NCBI GenBank assembly: GCA_000285855.2 | Contig: HE978651.1 | Span: forward strand, 1,675,446-1,721,594 | DNA: 46,149 bases | Reading direction: 5' to 3' | Source of the DNA: Ruminococcus sp. JC304 | Lineage (GTDB): Bacteria > Bacillota > Clostridia > Lachnospirales > Lachnospiraceae | Shown here: positions 33,910 to 42,957 of the stretch, piece by piece | Position numbering within the stretch: the stretch's first letter is position 1 | Layout: each line of letters starts with the position of its first letter | Position numbers and translations under genes: made by a program | Notes under the pieces: model-generated | Databases searched by the model: none | What the model was told of the DNA's origin: nothing | The model's input: only the letters and a program-made list of their open reading frames with translations

Positions 33910-34858
33910 AATAGCTCCCCTCTAAATGCTCCTCATTTAATATGTTTTCAAACAGCTGTGGTACTTTTGCCAAAAAGGTCTGTCCTGTCTGTGGTATCTC
34001 CAGCCTGTATGCATGAAGCAGCTGATTTTTGACTCCAAATTTTGTGTAAGCTCTGTTAAAATCCCTGTCCCCGTATTTGGCATCTCCCAGAAGGGGATGT
34101 CCGATGCTTCCCAGGTGGGCACGGATCTGATGAGTCCTTCCTGTGATCAGTTCTACTTCCAGCAGGGTTACCCGCCCGTTACTCCCCAAAGGACGGTACC
34201 CTGTCTCTATAGGCAGAGAATCCTCAAACTGTTTTTCTGACACTGTCACTTTATTTGTTTTTTGATTTTTATGCAGATAGCCTTTTATATGTTCCTCTTT
34301 TTCAAGTCTGCCTTTTACCAGGCAGAGATAATATTTATGGAGACTTCTGTCATGAAAAATCCCGGAAAGGAACTGAAGACCTGCCAGGCTTTTGCCGGCG
34401 CACACCAGCCCGCTGGTATTGCGGTCCAGCCTGTTGCATACAGATGGACGGAAGGTCTTTAACTGTTCCTCAGTAAGCTCTCCCTTTTTCAGCAGATAGC
34501 CGGTCACATATTCTACCAGTGAAGGCTGTCCGTCATCTGCAGGCTGGGACAGCATACCTGCCGGTTTGTTGATGATAATAATGTCCTTGTCCTCATATAC
34601 TACATCCAGATGGCAATAGGCTCTGGGCACCTGGGTATTTCCTGCAAATTTCTCAAAGGTTTCATCACTGAGAAAAAATTTAACAGTATCCCCCTCCAGG
34701 AGCTTTTCATTTCCGGTAGCCTTTTTGCCGTTCAAGGTGATATTTTTCTTACGGAGCATTTTGTAAAAAAAGCTTTTGGGTGCTTCCTTCAGCACCTTTG
34801 CCAGATATTTGTCAAAGCGTTGTCCGGCTTCGTTTTCCTTTATAATTAATTCTTTCAT
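33833..34858 (-). CDS. RluD/RluC-family 23S rRNA pseudouridine synthase
   Basis: 341 aa from the ATG at 34858, where the natural MKELIIKENEAGQRFDKYLAK S4-like start begins; an upstream TTG-type start at 34900 would overlap the previous gene. S4 RNA-binding domain at 1-75, then the catalytic domain with RLDRNTSGLV (catalytic Asp) and ITGRTHQIRAHL. The last ~25 residues are coded in the overlap with lepB and do not look conserved. The exact uridine modified is not known. Confidence 0.93.
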   Translation of the reverse strand: MKELIIKENEAGQRFDKYLAKVLKEAPKSFFYKMLRKKNITLNGKKATGNEKLLEGDTVKFFLSDETFEKFAGNTQVPRAYCHLDVVYEDKDIIIINKPAGMLSQPADDGQPSLVEYVTGYLLKKGELTEEQLKTFRPSVCNRLDRNTSGLVCAGKSLAGLQFLSGIFHDRSLHKYYLCLVKGRLEKEEHIKGYLHKNQKTNKVTVSEKQFEDSLPIETGYRPLGSNGRVTLLEVELITGRTHQIRAHLGSIGHPLLGDAKYGDRDFNRAYTKFGVKNQLLHAYRLEIPQTGQTFLAKVPQLFENILNEEHLEGSYYESLEIRVGVCQDDPPGSGDRNCGQ

Positions 34859-34890
34859 ATATAATAACTTTCTTCTTATATAATCTGTTT

Positions 34891-35532
34891 TTACAGACAA
34901 AGTGCAAGGATGGTCTGTCGGATCAGTTCATTTCTGGAAAGCTCGGGATATTTCTCATCCGGAGTAAATTTGATTCCCTCTTCCAGGGTATCCTTATGTG
35001 CATTCATAGAATCCAGTCTTTCCAGAAAAGGTCTGAGATCTGTGAAAATCTTTACAGTAGCCTTGTATCCGTTTTTACGAACAACCTTCTGACAGTTTTC
35101 CTCCATATAGGACGCATGGATCTTTGGGTCACTGCTGTAGGCAACTACTGTATTTCCGCAGACTGCCAGTGCATCAATATAGGCACTTTTTTCATAAAAG
35201 GTCATATACATCTCATAGGCCATGTCCAGCTCTCCCTGGTGTTCCCGGATCTGTTCATAAAGCTTTCTGTCCATAGGTCTGCATTTCAGGATCATGATCA
35301 GCCCCACCAGAGATTTACAGGCAGGGAGACATCCCACTACCGTAACCACTGTCCAGATGGTCATTCTGGTTTTGAAATAGATCCATGATGTAAAAAAGAT
35401 AAAAAGAGGTACAGCAAAAAGAATAGCTGTAATGATCAGCTTTCGCTTCTTTTCACTTTGAAAATATCCGAAAGCTCCTTTTTTCACTTTCTTTTCTGAG
35501 GTATTCTGTCTGCCTTTTGTATTTTGAGTCAT
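34891..35532 (-). CDS. Conserved two-membrane-segment protein of unknown function
   Basis: 213 aa. A lysine-rich N-terminus (1-30) is followed by two membrane segments (about 32-54 and 57-80) and a cytoplasmic-looking mixed alpha/beta domain (about 85-213) with DALAVCGNTVVAYSS and KATVKIFTDLRPF. I recognise no named family. The start overlaps the ygiQ stop (ATGA), so translation is probably coupled. The tail domain might be a nuclease-like or nucleotide-binding fold, but no catalytic motif is visible. Confidence 0.8.
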   Translation of the reverse strand: MTQNTKGRQNTSEKKVKKGAFGYFQSEKKRKLIITAILFAVPLFIFFTSWIYFKTRMTIWTVVTVVGCLPACKSLVGLIMILKCRPMDRKLYEQIREHQGELDMAYEMYMTFYEKSAYIDALAVCGNTVVAYSSDPKIHASYMEENCQKVVRKNGYKATVKIFTDLRPFLERLDSMNAHKDTLEEGIKFTPDEKYPELSRNELIRQTILALCL

Positions 35533-37502
35533 CTCCTGCCTCCCCTGGTTTTCTTTTTTTCTGCAGTGTTCTTTCTAGTGTTGGTTTGTGTTCTGACATT
35601 GGCTTGTTTCCCACCGCTTCTGTTCTTTCTGTCTGCAGCCTTGGTTTTTCCGGAAGATCTGCGGTTTTTGTCAGAACGGCTTTCGGAAGATGTATTTTTA
35701 CTGTGTTCCCGGATAGGACGTATCAGACATTTCGGTCCGTAGCCTACCAGATCCATTCTGCCTGCTATTTTCAATCCTTCCAGCACCAGTTCCCTGTTCT
35801 CAGGATTTTTGTACTGCATGAGAGCTCTCTGTATGGCTTTCTCATGAGGATTTCTGGGTACATAAACCTTCTCCCCTGTGAGAGGATGGATTCCTGTGTA
35901 ATACATACAGGTAGAAAGGGTGGATGGGGTTGGATAAAAATCCTGTACCTGCTCCGGTGTAAATCCTAGGTCTCTCACATATTCTGCCAGCTTCACAGCT
36001 TCCTTCATGGTACAGCCCGGGTGGGAAGACATAAAATAGGGAACTGCGTACTGCTGTTTTCCGGTCTTTTTATTGGCTGCATCATATTCATGAAGAAATT
36101 TCTCATAGACGCTGTGGCTGGGCTTTCCCATATATTTCAGCACCTGGTCGGAAACATGTTCCGGTGCCACTCTCAGCTGGCCGCTTACATGATGCTCTAC
36201 CAGCTCTCTCAGGAAGGTCTTATCCCTGTCTGCCACTACATAATCAAAACGTACTCCGGAACGGATAAATACTTTCTTTACTCCGGAAAGCTTTCGCAGC
36301 TTACGGAGAAGTGAAACATAATCCGAATGATCCACAGTAAGGTTTTTGCAGGGTTCAGGGAAAAGACACTGTTTATTTTTGCACACGCCCTTTGTCAGCT
36401 GTTTCTGGCAGGAGGTCTGGCGAAAATCTGCAGTAGGACCTCCCACATCATGGATATATCCCTTAAATTCCGGATCCTTTGTCATTCTCTCAGCTTCCCG
36501 GATCAGTGACTCATGGCTTCGGGTCTGGAGAATCCGTCCTTGATGAAAGGTAAGAGCACAGAAATTACAGCCTCCGAAGCATCCTCTGTTGCTTGTCAGG
36601 CTGAATTTAATCTCCTCCAGAGCAGGAATACCGCCCAGTTTTTCATACATAGGATGAATCCGCTCTGTGTAGGGAAGGGCATATACATCATCCATCTCTG
36701 TCTGGGTCAGAGGCTTTGCCGGAGGATTCTGCACAATATAGCCTCTGCTTCCATAAAATTCTGCCAGTGGTCTGGCTGTGAAAGGATCTGTATTCTCATA
36801 CTGGACAGCAAAACTTTCTGCATAGGTTTTCTTATCCTCCTTCACTTCATCAAAGGAAGGAAGCAGAATAGGTTCATACACTCTGCCCAGATCTTTGCAT
36901 TTAAAAACAGTTCCTGGAATATAGGTAATCTCCTCTACAGGAATTCCACTTTCCAGGGAATCTGCGATCTCCACAATAGAGTGCTCTCCCATTCCATAGG
37001 AAATCAGATCAGCACCTGAATCCAGAAGTACGCTGTGCTTAACCTTGTTTTCCCAGTAATCATAGTGGGCAAGCCTGCGAAGGCTTGCTTCAATACCGCC
37101 CAGGATAATGGGCGTTTTTTTGTAGGTCTGACGGATCAGATTGCTGTAAACGATCACAGCACGATCCGGTCTCAGCCCCATCTTACCTCCAGGTGAGTAA
37201 GAATCCTTCTGTCTGTGCTTTTTGGATACCGTATAATGGTTCACCATGGAATCCATATTTCCGGCAGAAACCAGAAATCCCAGCCTGGGTTCCCCAAAGA
37301 CCTGGATACTTTCCTTTTTTCTCCAGTCCGGCTGACTGATGATCCCTACCTTATATCCCCTGCTTTCCAACAGCCGGCTGATAATTGCCGTACCGAAAGA
37401 AGGATGGTCCACGTAGGCATCCCCTGTCACATAGACAAAGTCTGCCTGTTCCCATCCTCTCTCTTTCATTTCTTTCCTTGTTACGGGTAAAAAATCCTGC
37501 AT
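35529..37502 (-). CDS. ygiQ: YgiQ-family radical SAM protein
   Basis: 657 aa. N-terminal cobalamin-binding-like domain (YVTGDAYVDHPSFGTAIISR), then the radical SAM core with CX3CX2C in RGCFGGCNFCAL, GGPTADFR and the RVAPEHVSD stretch. The last ~60 residues are a Lys/Arg/Ser-rich low-complexity tail typical of the clostridial forms. Reaction unknown. RBS GAGGAAATATAA precedes the ATG. Confidence 0.93.
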   Translation of the reverse strand: MQDFLPVTRKEMKERGWEQADFVYVTGDAYVDHPSFGTAIISRLLESRGYKVGIISQPDWRKKESIQVFGEPRLGFLVSAGNMDSMVNHYTVSKKHRQKDSYSPGGKMGLRPDRAVIVYSNLIRQTYKKTPIILGGIEASLRRLAHYDYWENKVKHSVLLDSGADLISYGMGEHSIVEIADSLESGIPVEEITYIPGTVFKCKDLGRVYEPILLPSFDEVKEDKKTYAESFAVQYENTDPFTARPLAEFYGSRGYIVQNPPAKPLTQTEMDDVYALPYTERIHPMYEKLGGIPALEEIKFSLTSNRGCFGGCNFCALTFHQGRILQTRSHESLIREAERMTKDPEFKGYIHDVGGPTADFRQTSCQKQLTKGVCKNKQCLFPEPCKNLTVDHSDYVSLLRKLRKLSGVKKVFIRSGVRFDYVVADRDKTFLRELVEHHVSGQLRVAPEHVSDQVLKYMGKPSHSVYEKFLHEYDAANKKTGKQQYAVPYFMSSHPGCTMKEAVKLAEYVRDLGFTPEQVQDFYPTPSTLSTCMYYTGIHPLTGEKVYVPRNPHEKAIQRALMQYKNPENRELVLEGLKIAGRMDLVGYGPKCLIRPIREHSKNTSSESRSDKNRRSSGKTKAADRKNRSGGKQANVRTQTNTRKNTAEKKKTRGGRR

Positions 37503-37558
37503 TTATATTTCCTCGTATGTATACTTATGATTTTTATCTGATCTGCCCTGAGAACGGT

Positions 37559-38371
37559 TTATACATGATGATAAACTGCCTGTGCCCTGTAACCCTCAGA
37601 AATAATATCCAGCTGCCTGTGGAAACGCTCCAGCTGCTGCAGATCCTTGGTACGGAACACTCGCAGGAACTCATCCTGAATCTTCATGATTTCCCGCTTA
37701 TTAGCAATCTTATACAAGTTCTCAATATTGATCAGAATATCCTTCACCAGATTGGACTGCAGCTGAGATGAATTCTGGGCATCCATAATCTCATTACGCA
37801 CAGAAGACATCTCCCGGTCCAGGGCGTTAATAGCATCTGCAGCCTTGCTCAGACGCTCTGCCACATGCTCCGGCATATCCCCTTTATATTTATATTGCAG
37901 GGAATGCTCAATGGTAGCCCAGAAATTCATAGCCATTGTACGGATCTGAATCTCCGCCTGCAGCTTCTTCGGCCCCTTTACCGTATCAACGGTATAATAA
38001 ATGATCAAATGATAGCTCCGGTATCCACTCTGTTTAATATGCTTCAGATAATTCTTCTCACTCTTTATGGTCATATCGCTGCGCTTCTGGATCAGAGAGG
38101 CTACTGTTTCAATATCCTCCTCAAACTGACAGATAATGCGCACACCGGCAATATCCTCAACTTCCTCTTCCATGCGTTCCATGGGAATCTGCTTACGCTG
38201 CATTTTCTCCAGAATACTGCTGACACTCTTCACTCTGCCCTCAACCTGCTCAATGGGACAGTAGATATCATTTTCCTTGCATTCATCAATAATATGGTTA
38301 AATTTCACTTCCAGCTCTCTCACAGCCAGCTCATAAGGGCATAAAATGCTTCTCCATAACTGTATTTCCAT
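37559..38371 (-). CDS. relQ: RelQ-type small alarmone synthetase, GTP pyrophosphokinase
   Basis: 270 aa from the ATG at 38371, which has AAGGAG 9 bases upstream; the ATG at 38425 is less likely. Single synthetase domain: IVEQVEGRVKSVSS-like start, EDIAGVRIIC, SGYRSYHLII, and EIQIRTMAMNFWATIEHSLQYK. No HD hydrolase, TGS or ACT domain. Makes (p)ppGpp from ATP and GTP/GDP. A C-terminal helix (about 200-270) probably mediates tetramer formation. An extended -10 promoter lies just upstream. Confidence 0.93.
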   Translation of the reverse strand: MEIQLWRSILCPYELAVRELEVKFNHIIDECKENDIYCPIEQVEGRVKSVSSILEKMQRKQIPMERMEEEVEDIAGVRIICQFEEDIETVASLIQKRSDMTIKSEKNYLKHIKQSGYRSYHLIIYYTVDTVKGPKKLQAEIQIRTMAMNFWATIEHSLQYKYKGDMPEHVAERLSKAADAINALDREMSSVRNEIMDAQNSSQLQSNLVKDILINIENLYKIANKREIMKIQDEFLRVFRTKDLQQLERFHRQLDIISEGYRAQAVYHHV

Positions 38372-38403
38372 CTTAAATCGCTCCTTGCATTTCATACATT
38401 TTT

Positions 38404-38413
38404 TTATTATAAC
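38404..38413 (-). promoter_or_regulatory. Extended -10 promoter of relQ
   Basis: Minus-strand TGTTATAAT (TATAAT at 38406-38411) about 35 bases upstream of the relQ start; no clear -35. Confidence 0.5.
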
Positions 38414-38549
38414 ATAGAATTTCAAAAATATCTTCTGAATCTGAATAGTTTATAATTTTTTTCGAAAAGCCTTTGGTACCAGGTGGGGCATTCTGATATA
38501 TACTATGCGTAGGAAGGTGAAAATAGAACTGTATTTTGAAAATGGGGAC

Positions 38550-38903
38550 GCAGGAGAAATATAGGGTGGGGGACTCGGTTTCCGGACGCTAAGTGATGCT
38601 AGGTTTGGGAAAATCGGCTAAGTACGTTCAAAATTGGGCCAAACTCGCTTCGCTCAGACAGTGTCCCAATTTTGAACAACGCCGATTTCCCCGAACCAAG
38701 TATCACTAAGCAGTTACTGTTCACTCCGTGCCCAGTAACACGCTTCGCGATGCACAGAATTTATGCTAATCGCATAAATTCGCGCGGTATGTCTCGGGTT
38801 TTCTGTGACCTTCGCTCACAAAAAAACACCTCGCGGGATATTACCAGTGAACAGTAACACTTAGCATCCTCCAAAATCGTCCCCCACCCTACGTTTCTCC
38901 TGC
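38550..38903. repeat. Long palindromic element A (interrupted by a MITE-like element)
   Basis: Outer arms 38550-38574 and 38879-38903 are complementary at 23 of 25 positions. Inner arms 38589-38639 and 38660-38710 also pair over most of their length (GCTAAGTGAT, AAATCGGC, GTTCAAAATTGGG). The core (about 38637-38665) holds AAACTCGCT, CGCTCA and ACAGTG. A 146-bp MITE-like copy sits within the right arm. No protein is encoded; it fills most of the 908-bp gap between relQ and pepD together with element B. Confidence 0.75.
38713..38858. repeat. MITE-like element, copy 2
   Basis: 146 bp, nearly identical to 26332-26476 in the same orientation, with the same ends and the same internal inverted repeats. 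Flanks are ACTAAGCA (left) and ACTTAGCA (right), so an 8-bp target duplication is likely, and its insertion split one arm of palindromic element A. Confidence 0.85.
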
Positions 38904-39011
38904 TGGCACTTCAAGACGGGAACTGGAAATGTGTGTTTATAGTATTCTCTAATTATTGGCACAGTGCATTTATATTTGCTACTGGCATATTATGCTTCAT
39001 TGTTTGCACAG

Positions 39012-39213
39012 CATGAACCTCAGAAACTCTTCTGGCGATTTTTGGAGGGAGCGTAGTAACTCTTAGTTTCGGGAAATACGCGTTATGAGCAAATTGCCGC
39101 ACTGTTTGAGCGTCAGCGAGTTTGCGCAATTTGCGAATGGTTTTAGCGGATTTTCCGGGACTTAGAGTTACTTGCTCCCGGAAACTGAGCCAGAAGAGTT
39201 TCTGCGGTTCATG
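39012..39213. repeat. Long palindromic element B
   Basis: Outer arms 39012-39036 and 39189-39213 pair at 24 of 25 positions; AGTAACTCT (39055-39063) pairs with AGAGTTACT (39164-39172), and GCAAATTG (39089-39096) with CAATTTGC (39127-39134). Reversed, the core (39097-39126) carries AAACTCGCT, CGCTCA and ACAGTG, as in element A. So A and B are two members, in opposite orientation, of one palindrome family. The transcript could fold into one hairpin of about 200 bases. Confidence 0.75.
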
Positions 39214-39228
39214 CGTCCCCATACCCGC

Positions 39229-39270
39229 AAAAAAGCACCCTGCCATCACCAACATGTGACAGCAGGATGC
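39229..39270 (-). terminator. Intrinsic terminator of pepD
   Basis: GCATCCTGCTGTCAC pairs with GTGATGGCAGGGTGC around a 6-nt loop (two unpaired positions and one wobble), followed by TTTTTT on the minus strand, 10 bases after the pepD stop. Confidence 0.92.
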
Positions 39271-39279
39271 CCCTTACAA

Positions 39280-40731
39280 TCAGTCTTTCAGTGCCTCCAG
39301 CACCTTTATCAGATAGTTCCATACTCGCCGTGTAGAAGAAATACCCAGCTTCTCCTCAGAAGTATGAATATCAATAATATCCGGTCCCAGGGATACACAG
39401 TCCAGTCCTTCCATCTTTTTATAGAAGAGTCCACACTCCAGCCCTGCATGGATTGCCACCACCTTCGGCTTCTCCCCATACATCTGCTCATAAACCTCTA
39501 CCATTTTATCGCGGAGAGGAGAATCCTTACGGTATTCCCATGCAGGATATGCACCCTTGATCTCATATTCTCCACCCAGAAATTCTGTCAGATATTCCAG
39601 TTTATCAGAGAGGTTCTTTCCGGCAGCCTCTACAGAACTGCGGATACTGGAGCTTGCAGTTACTTCATCTTCAGAAGTAACTAAAATACCTATATTAGAG
39701 GAAGTCTCCACCAGTCCGGAGATGGTTCCGCTCATCTTCTGAATACCAAAAGGAACATTCATCAGATAAAATACAACCTTTTCCCTGCTGGTAGGATGAA
39801 GAACCCTTGCCTCCTGTGCTCCTTCATCTGTAAGGAGTACTGTAATTTCCTCATCTGTTCCTGTATATTCTTCACGCCATGCTTTCTGGATTTCTGCAGC
39901 ATAGGCTTTTACATTTTCCAGTTCCTCAGCTTCGATCAGAAGCTCTGCTTCCGCTTCTCTTGTAATGGCATTATCCTTCTGTCCGCCCTGTACGGAGATC
40001 AGCTCATAATCTGTTGTTTTTCTCAGTCCATAGAGGAAAGCTCCCAGTAATTTATTGGCATTGGCACGGTTCTTATCAATTTCTGCACCTGAGTGTCCGC
40101 CCATAAGTCCGGTAATTTTCACTGCAATTTTCTCACCCCTGGCATCAACTCTGGCAACCGGAATGTGACTGATTCCGGACATTCCGCCTGCGCAGCTGAT
40201 CCACAGACTTCCCTCAGCTTCAGAATCCAGATTAATGAATCTGCGGCCTTTCAGCACACTACAGTCAAATCCCACTGCTCCCAGCAGACCGATTTCTTCA
40301 TCTACAGTGATAAATACTTCCAGAGGCGGATGGGCAATGGTATCACTGTCCAGAATTGCCAGTCCATATGCCACAGCAACACCGTCATCTCCACCCAGGG
40401 TAGTTCCGTTTGCAGAGATATAATCTCCCTCTACAGAAAGCTTCAGACCATCCTTTGTAAAGTCATGAACTACATCCGGACGTTTTTCACAGACCATATC
40501 CATATGACCCTGGAGAATTACAGTAGGTGCATTCTCATATCCCGGGGTTCCGGGCTTGTAGATTACCACATTATTCATTTCATCCTGGATATACTTCAGT
40601 CCACGATCCTTTGCGAACTGTACCAGATAATCACTGATCTGTTTTGTGTTCCCTGAGCCATGGGGAATCTTACAGATTTCTTCAAAATAATGAAATACGT
40701 TTTTAGGCTCACAGTTTTCTAATACTGCCAT
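39280..40731 (-). CDS. pepD: Aminoacyl-histidine dipeptidase (M20 metallopeptidase)
   Basis: 483 aa from the ATG at 40731 (GGAGG 8 bases upstream). Cytosolic dinuclear zinc dipeptidase: ILQGHMDMVCEK, NGTTLGGDDGVAVAYGLA, TVDEEIGLLGA carry the metal and catalytic residues; a dimerisation domain occupies about residues 190-390, and HAGLECGLF is near the end. Cleaves carnosine-like and other dipeptides. Single gene with its own terminator, divergent from ylbJ. Confidence 0.95.
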   Translation of the reverse strand: MAVLENCEPKNVFHYFEEICKIPHGSGNTKQISDYLVQFAKDRGLKYIQDEMNNVVIYKPGTPGYENAPTVILQGHMDMVCEKRPDVVHDFTKDGLKLSVEGDYISANGTTLGGDDGVAVAYGLAILDSDTIAHPPLEVFITVDEEIGLLGAVGFDCSVLKGRRFINLDSEAEGSLWISCAGGMSGISHIPVARVDARGEKIAVKITGLMGGHSGAEIDKNRANANKLLGAFLYGLRKTTDYELISVQGGQKDNAITREAEAELLIEAEELENVKAYAAEIQKAWREEYTGTDEEITVLLTDEGAQEARVLHPTSREKVVFYLMNVPFGIQKMSGTISGLVETSSNIGILVTSEDEVTASSSIRSSVEAAGKNLSDKLEYLTEFLGGEYEIKGAYPAWEYRKDSPLRDKMVEVYEQMYGEKPKVVAIHAGLECGLFYKKMEGLDCVSLGPDIIDIHTSEEKLGISSTRRVWNYLIKVLEALKD

Positions 40732-40807
40732 AATATTACCTCCAAATTTTCCTGATGCGAATTTTTTATTATTGTACAGCATATGTTTTACAAAAAAAGG
40801 GTTGCTT

Positions 40808-41764
40808 ATGAGACAAATTCTACTTACTGCCGGAACCGGGCTCCTCCTTGTGTTTCTGCTGCTTCACCCTGGAGAGGGGCTGGCTTCTGCTAAAGCAGGA
40901 ATGACGTTGTGGCTGAACACTCTGCTTCCTACCCTTCTACCCTTTATGATTCTGACAGGTATGCTGATCCATACAAAGGGAATCGAAAAAATCCTATCAC
41001 CTCTGAAACCTGCATTCCGTTTCTTCCTGGGAACAGATGTCTACGGTGGCTATGTTTTTATCCTTGGAATGGTCTGCGGTTATCCAATGGCTGCCAGGCT
41101 TGCTTCTGATCTGTATGAGACCGGCAGGATCAGCAGAACAGAGGCACTCTATCTTACAACCTTTTGCAGTAGTGCAAGTCCTGCATTTATCATCACCTAT
41201 CTGGGACATTTGTGCCTGAATAACAGGATTCCTGTTCCTGTACTTTTTTTCATTTTGTTTTCCGGGAATATGGCTGCTATGGTTATTTTTCGGTTTGCAG
41301 TTTTCCGGAATCATAAAATTTTTCCTTCCAATGTCACAAAAAAAGCCAAGCCAGATACCTGTTATGAAAAAAAAGAGACATCCGAAGCCGACTCACCGGG
41401 AGTCATTCTTGATGTCTCTATTATGAACGGATTTGAAACAATTACCCGCCTGGGCGGTTATATTCTTCTGTTTTCTATTCTCACAGGATGTATCCGATAT
41501 TACAGACCTTTTCCGGCCCTGATTCAATACATACTTCTGGGAATTACGGAAATCACCACAGGCCTCTCTCTGTTTGCTTCCGCTGATATCCCCTGGACTT
41601 TACGCTGTGTCCTGTCTGTCACAGCCACCGGCTTTGGCGGACTGTGCATTCTGGCCCAGACCAGAAGCATTCTCCATAAGGATCTGAGTCTGATCCCTTA
41701 CCTTTCAGCAAAATGTATCAGTGGATTGCTTTCCGGAATTCTCATGCTCTGCTATCTGAATTAG
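40808..41764 (+). CDS. ylbJ: YlbJ-like sporulation integral membrane protein
   Basis: 318 aa from the ATG at 40808 (AAAGGG upstream); TTG at 40772 would add 12 residues. Eight or more membrane segments; nucleoside-recognition (Gate) style motifs LNTLLPTLLPFMIL, GYPMAARLASDLYETGRI and FCSSASPAFIITYLG. YlbJ is needed for spore cortex formation in Bacillus. It is the only housekeeping gene on the plus strand in this part; its end overlaps the convergent coiled-coil gene by 4 bases. Confidence 0.87.
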   Translation: MRQILLTAGTGLLLVFLLLHPGEGLASAKAGMTLWLNTLLPTLLPFMILTGMLIHTKGIEKILSPLKPAFRFFLGTDVYGGYVFILGMVCGYPMAARLASDLYETGRISRTEALYLTTFCSSASPAFIITYLGHLCLNNRIPVPVLFFILFSGNMAAMVIFRFAVFRNHKIFPSNVTKKAKPDTCYEKKETSEADSPGVILDVSIMNGFETITRLGGYILLFSILTGCIRYYRPFPALIQYILLGITEITTGLSLFASADIPWTLRCVLSVTATGFGGLCILAQTRSILHKDLSLIPYLSAKCISGLLSGILMLCYLN

Positions 41765-42387
41765 TTCTCTCCCAGATCGTCTAACAGAACGTCATCATCC
41801 TTGTCACTGTCATCATGATAAGAACCTGTGATCGCTGCTGCCTGTGCGGTCTGCGGTGCCAGCTCCTGACGGTTGTGGTTTACAACTTCCAGACAGCTCT
41901 GCAGAGCATCGATAAAGGATTTATATTTTGCACCGGCATCCTCAAGTGTTGTGTTGAGTACGCTGCCGATATTTGCCATCATATCATCTGTATAAGTGAT
42001 CGCACTGAGACGAATGCTGTTTGCATCCTGTGTAGCAGAATCCAGAATCTCCTGAGCCTGTTTGTTAGCTGCATTGATGGTATCATTTGCCTGGGCATAT
42101 GCTTTCTGCATGATCTCATGCTGTGTTACAAGCTCCTGAGCCTTTGCCTGGGCATCTGCAATCAGTGCATCTGCTTTGCTCTGTGCGTCTTCAAGAATGG
42201 CATCCTTGTTATTGATGATCTTCTGATAACGTTTGATCTCATCAGGTGTTTTCAGGCGGAGTTCTCTCAAAAGCTCCTCAATTTCCTCTTTATTTACTAC
42301 GATCTTGGTAGTGGATAATGGCTGGAATTTACAGCTGTCCACATATTCCTCGATCTCACCGATAATCTGTTCAATTCTGCTGCTCAT
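41761..42387 (-). CDS. Coiled-coil protein of unknown function (DivIVA / V-ATPase subunit H-like repeats)
   Basis: 208 aa, mostly one long alanine-rich coiled coil (about 60-145: repeated AQSKADALIADAQAKAQEL-type heptads), an N-terminal MSSRIEQIIGEIEEYVDSC and an acidic tail ending DDDVLLDDLGEN. Similar proteins follow coaD in many Lachnospiraceae as far as I recall; they are often named vacuolar ATPase subunit H-like by coiled-coil similarity. A cytoskeletal or division-associated role is only a guess. It lies 21 bases after coaD. Confidence 0.85.
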   Translation of the reverse strand: MSSRIEQIIGEIEEYVDSCKFQPLSTTKIVVNKEEIEELLRELRLKTPDEIKRYQKIINNKDAILEDAQSKADALIADAQAKAQELVTQHEIMQKAYAQANDTINAANKQAQEILDSATQDANSIRLSAITYTDDMMANIGSVLNTTLEDAGAKYKSFIDALQSCLEVVNHNRQELAPQTAQAAAITGSYHDDSDKDDDVLLDDLGEN

Positions 42388-42408
42388 TGTACTCTCTCCT
42401 TATTTTCT

Positions 42409-42894
42409 CTATTTGTCTGCAAGAAGCTTCTTCTTGACTGCATCCGTTATTTCCTTAGGTGCAAATTTACTCAGATCGCCATTAAAATATGCCACTTCTT
42501 TCATAATAGTAGAACTTAAATATGCATATTCCAGGCTGGTAGTCAGAAACACTGTGTCAACATCCGGAGCAAGTACACGATTGGTCTGAGCCATCTGAAG
42601 TTCATATTCAAAATCAGTTACTGCCCGAAGCCCACGGATGATCACCTGAGCATGGTTTTCTCTGGCGAAATTAACAGAAAGACCCTCAAATGCTTTTATT
42701 TCAACATTAGGGATATCTTTTGTCGCCTTTTCTAATATATTAACACGTTCTTCCACAGAAAACAACGGACTTTTTGAAGAATTATGCAAAACGCCCACGA
42801 TTACTCTGTCAAAAGAGAGGGCTGCACGCTGGATTACATCCAGATGGCCGTAGGTGGCCGGATCAAAGCTGCCCGGATATACTGCTGTCTTCAT
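42409..42894 (-). CDS. coaD: Phosphopantetheine adenylyltransferase
   Basis: 161 aa from the ATG at 42894, where [18 protein letters not shown] begins (TxGH nucleotide-binding motif at about residue 14-18); upstream in-frame starts add only non-conserved residues. [16 protein letters not shown] and [15 protein letters not shown] are further family marks. Fourth step of coenzyme A synthesis. Confidence 0.95.
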   Translation of the reverse strand: MKTAVYPGSFDPATYGHLDVIQRAALSFDRVIVGVLHNSSKSPLFSVEERVNILEKATKDIPNVEIKAFEGLSVNFARENHAQVIIRGLRAVTDFEYELQMAQTNRVLAPDVDTVFLTTSLEYAYLSSTIMKEVAYFNGDLSKFAPKEITDAVKKKLLADK

Positions 42895-42957
42895 GTATTT
42901 TACACTCACTTTCCTCCGCACAGAATGTATGAAAACCATACATCCTCCGGAGCATAT

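Noticed and set aside
26332-38858. CRISPR array from the repeated element
   Set aside because: Copies are 12 kb apart, 145 bp long and have terminal inverted repeats; no short regularly spaced repeats or cas genes are present.
38953-39255. 100-codon minus-strand frame between relQ and pepD
   Set aside because: It runs through palindromic element B and the pepD terminator and has no RBS.
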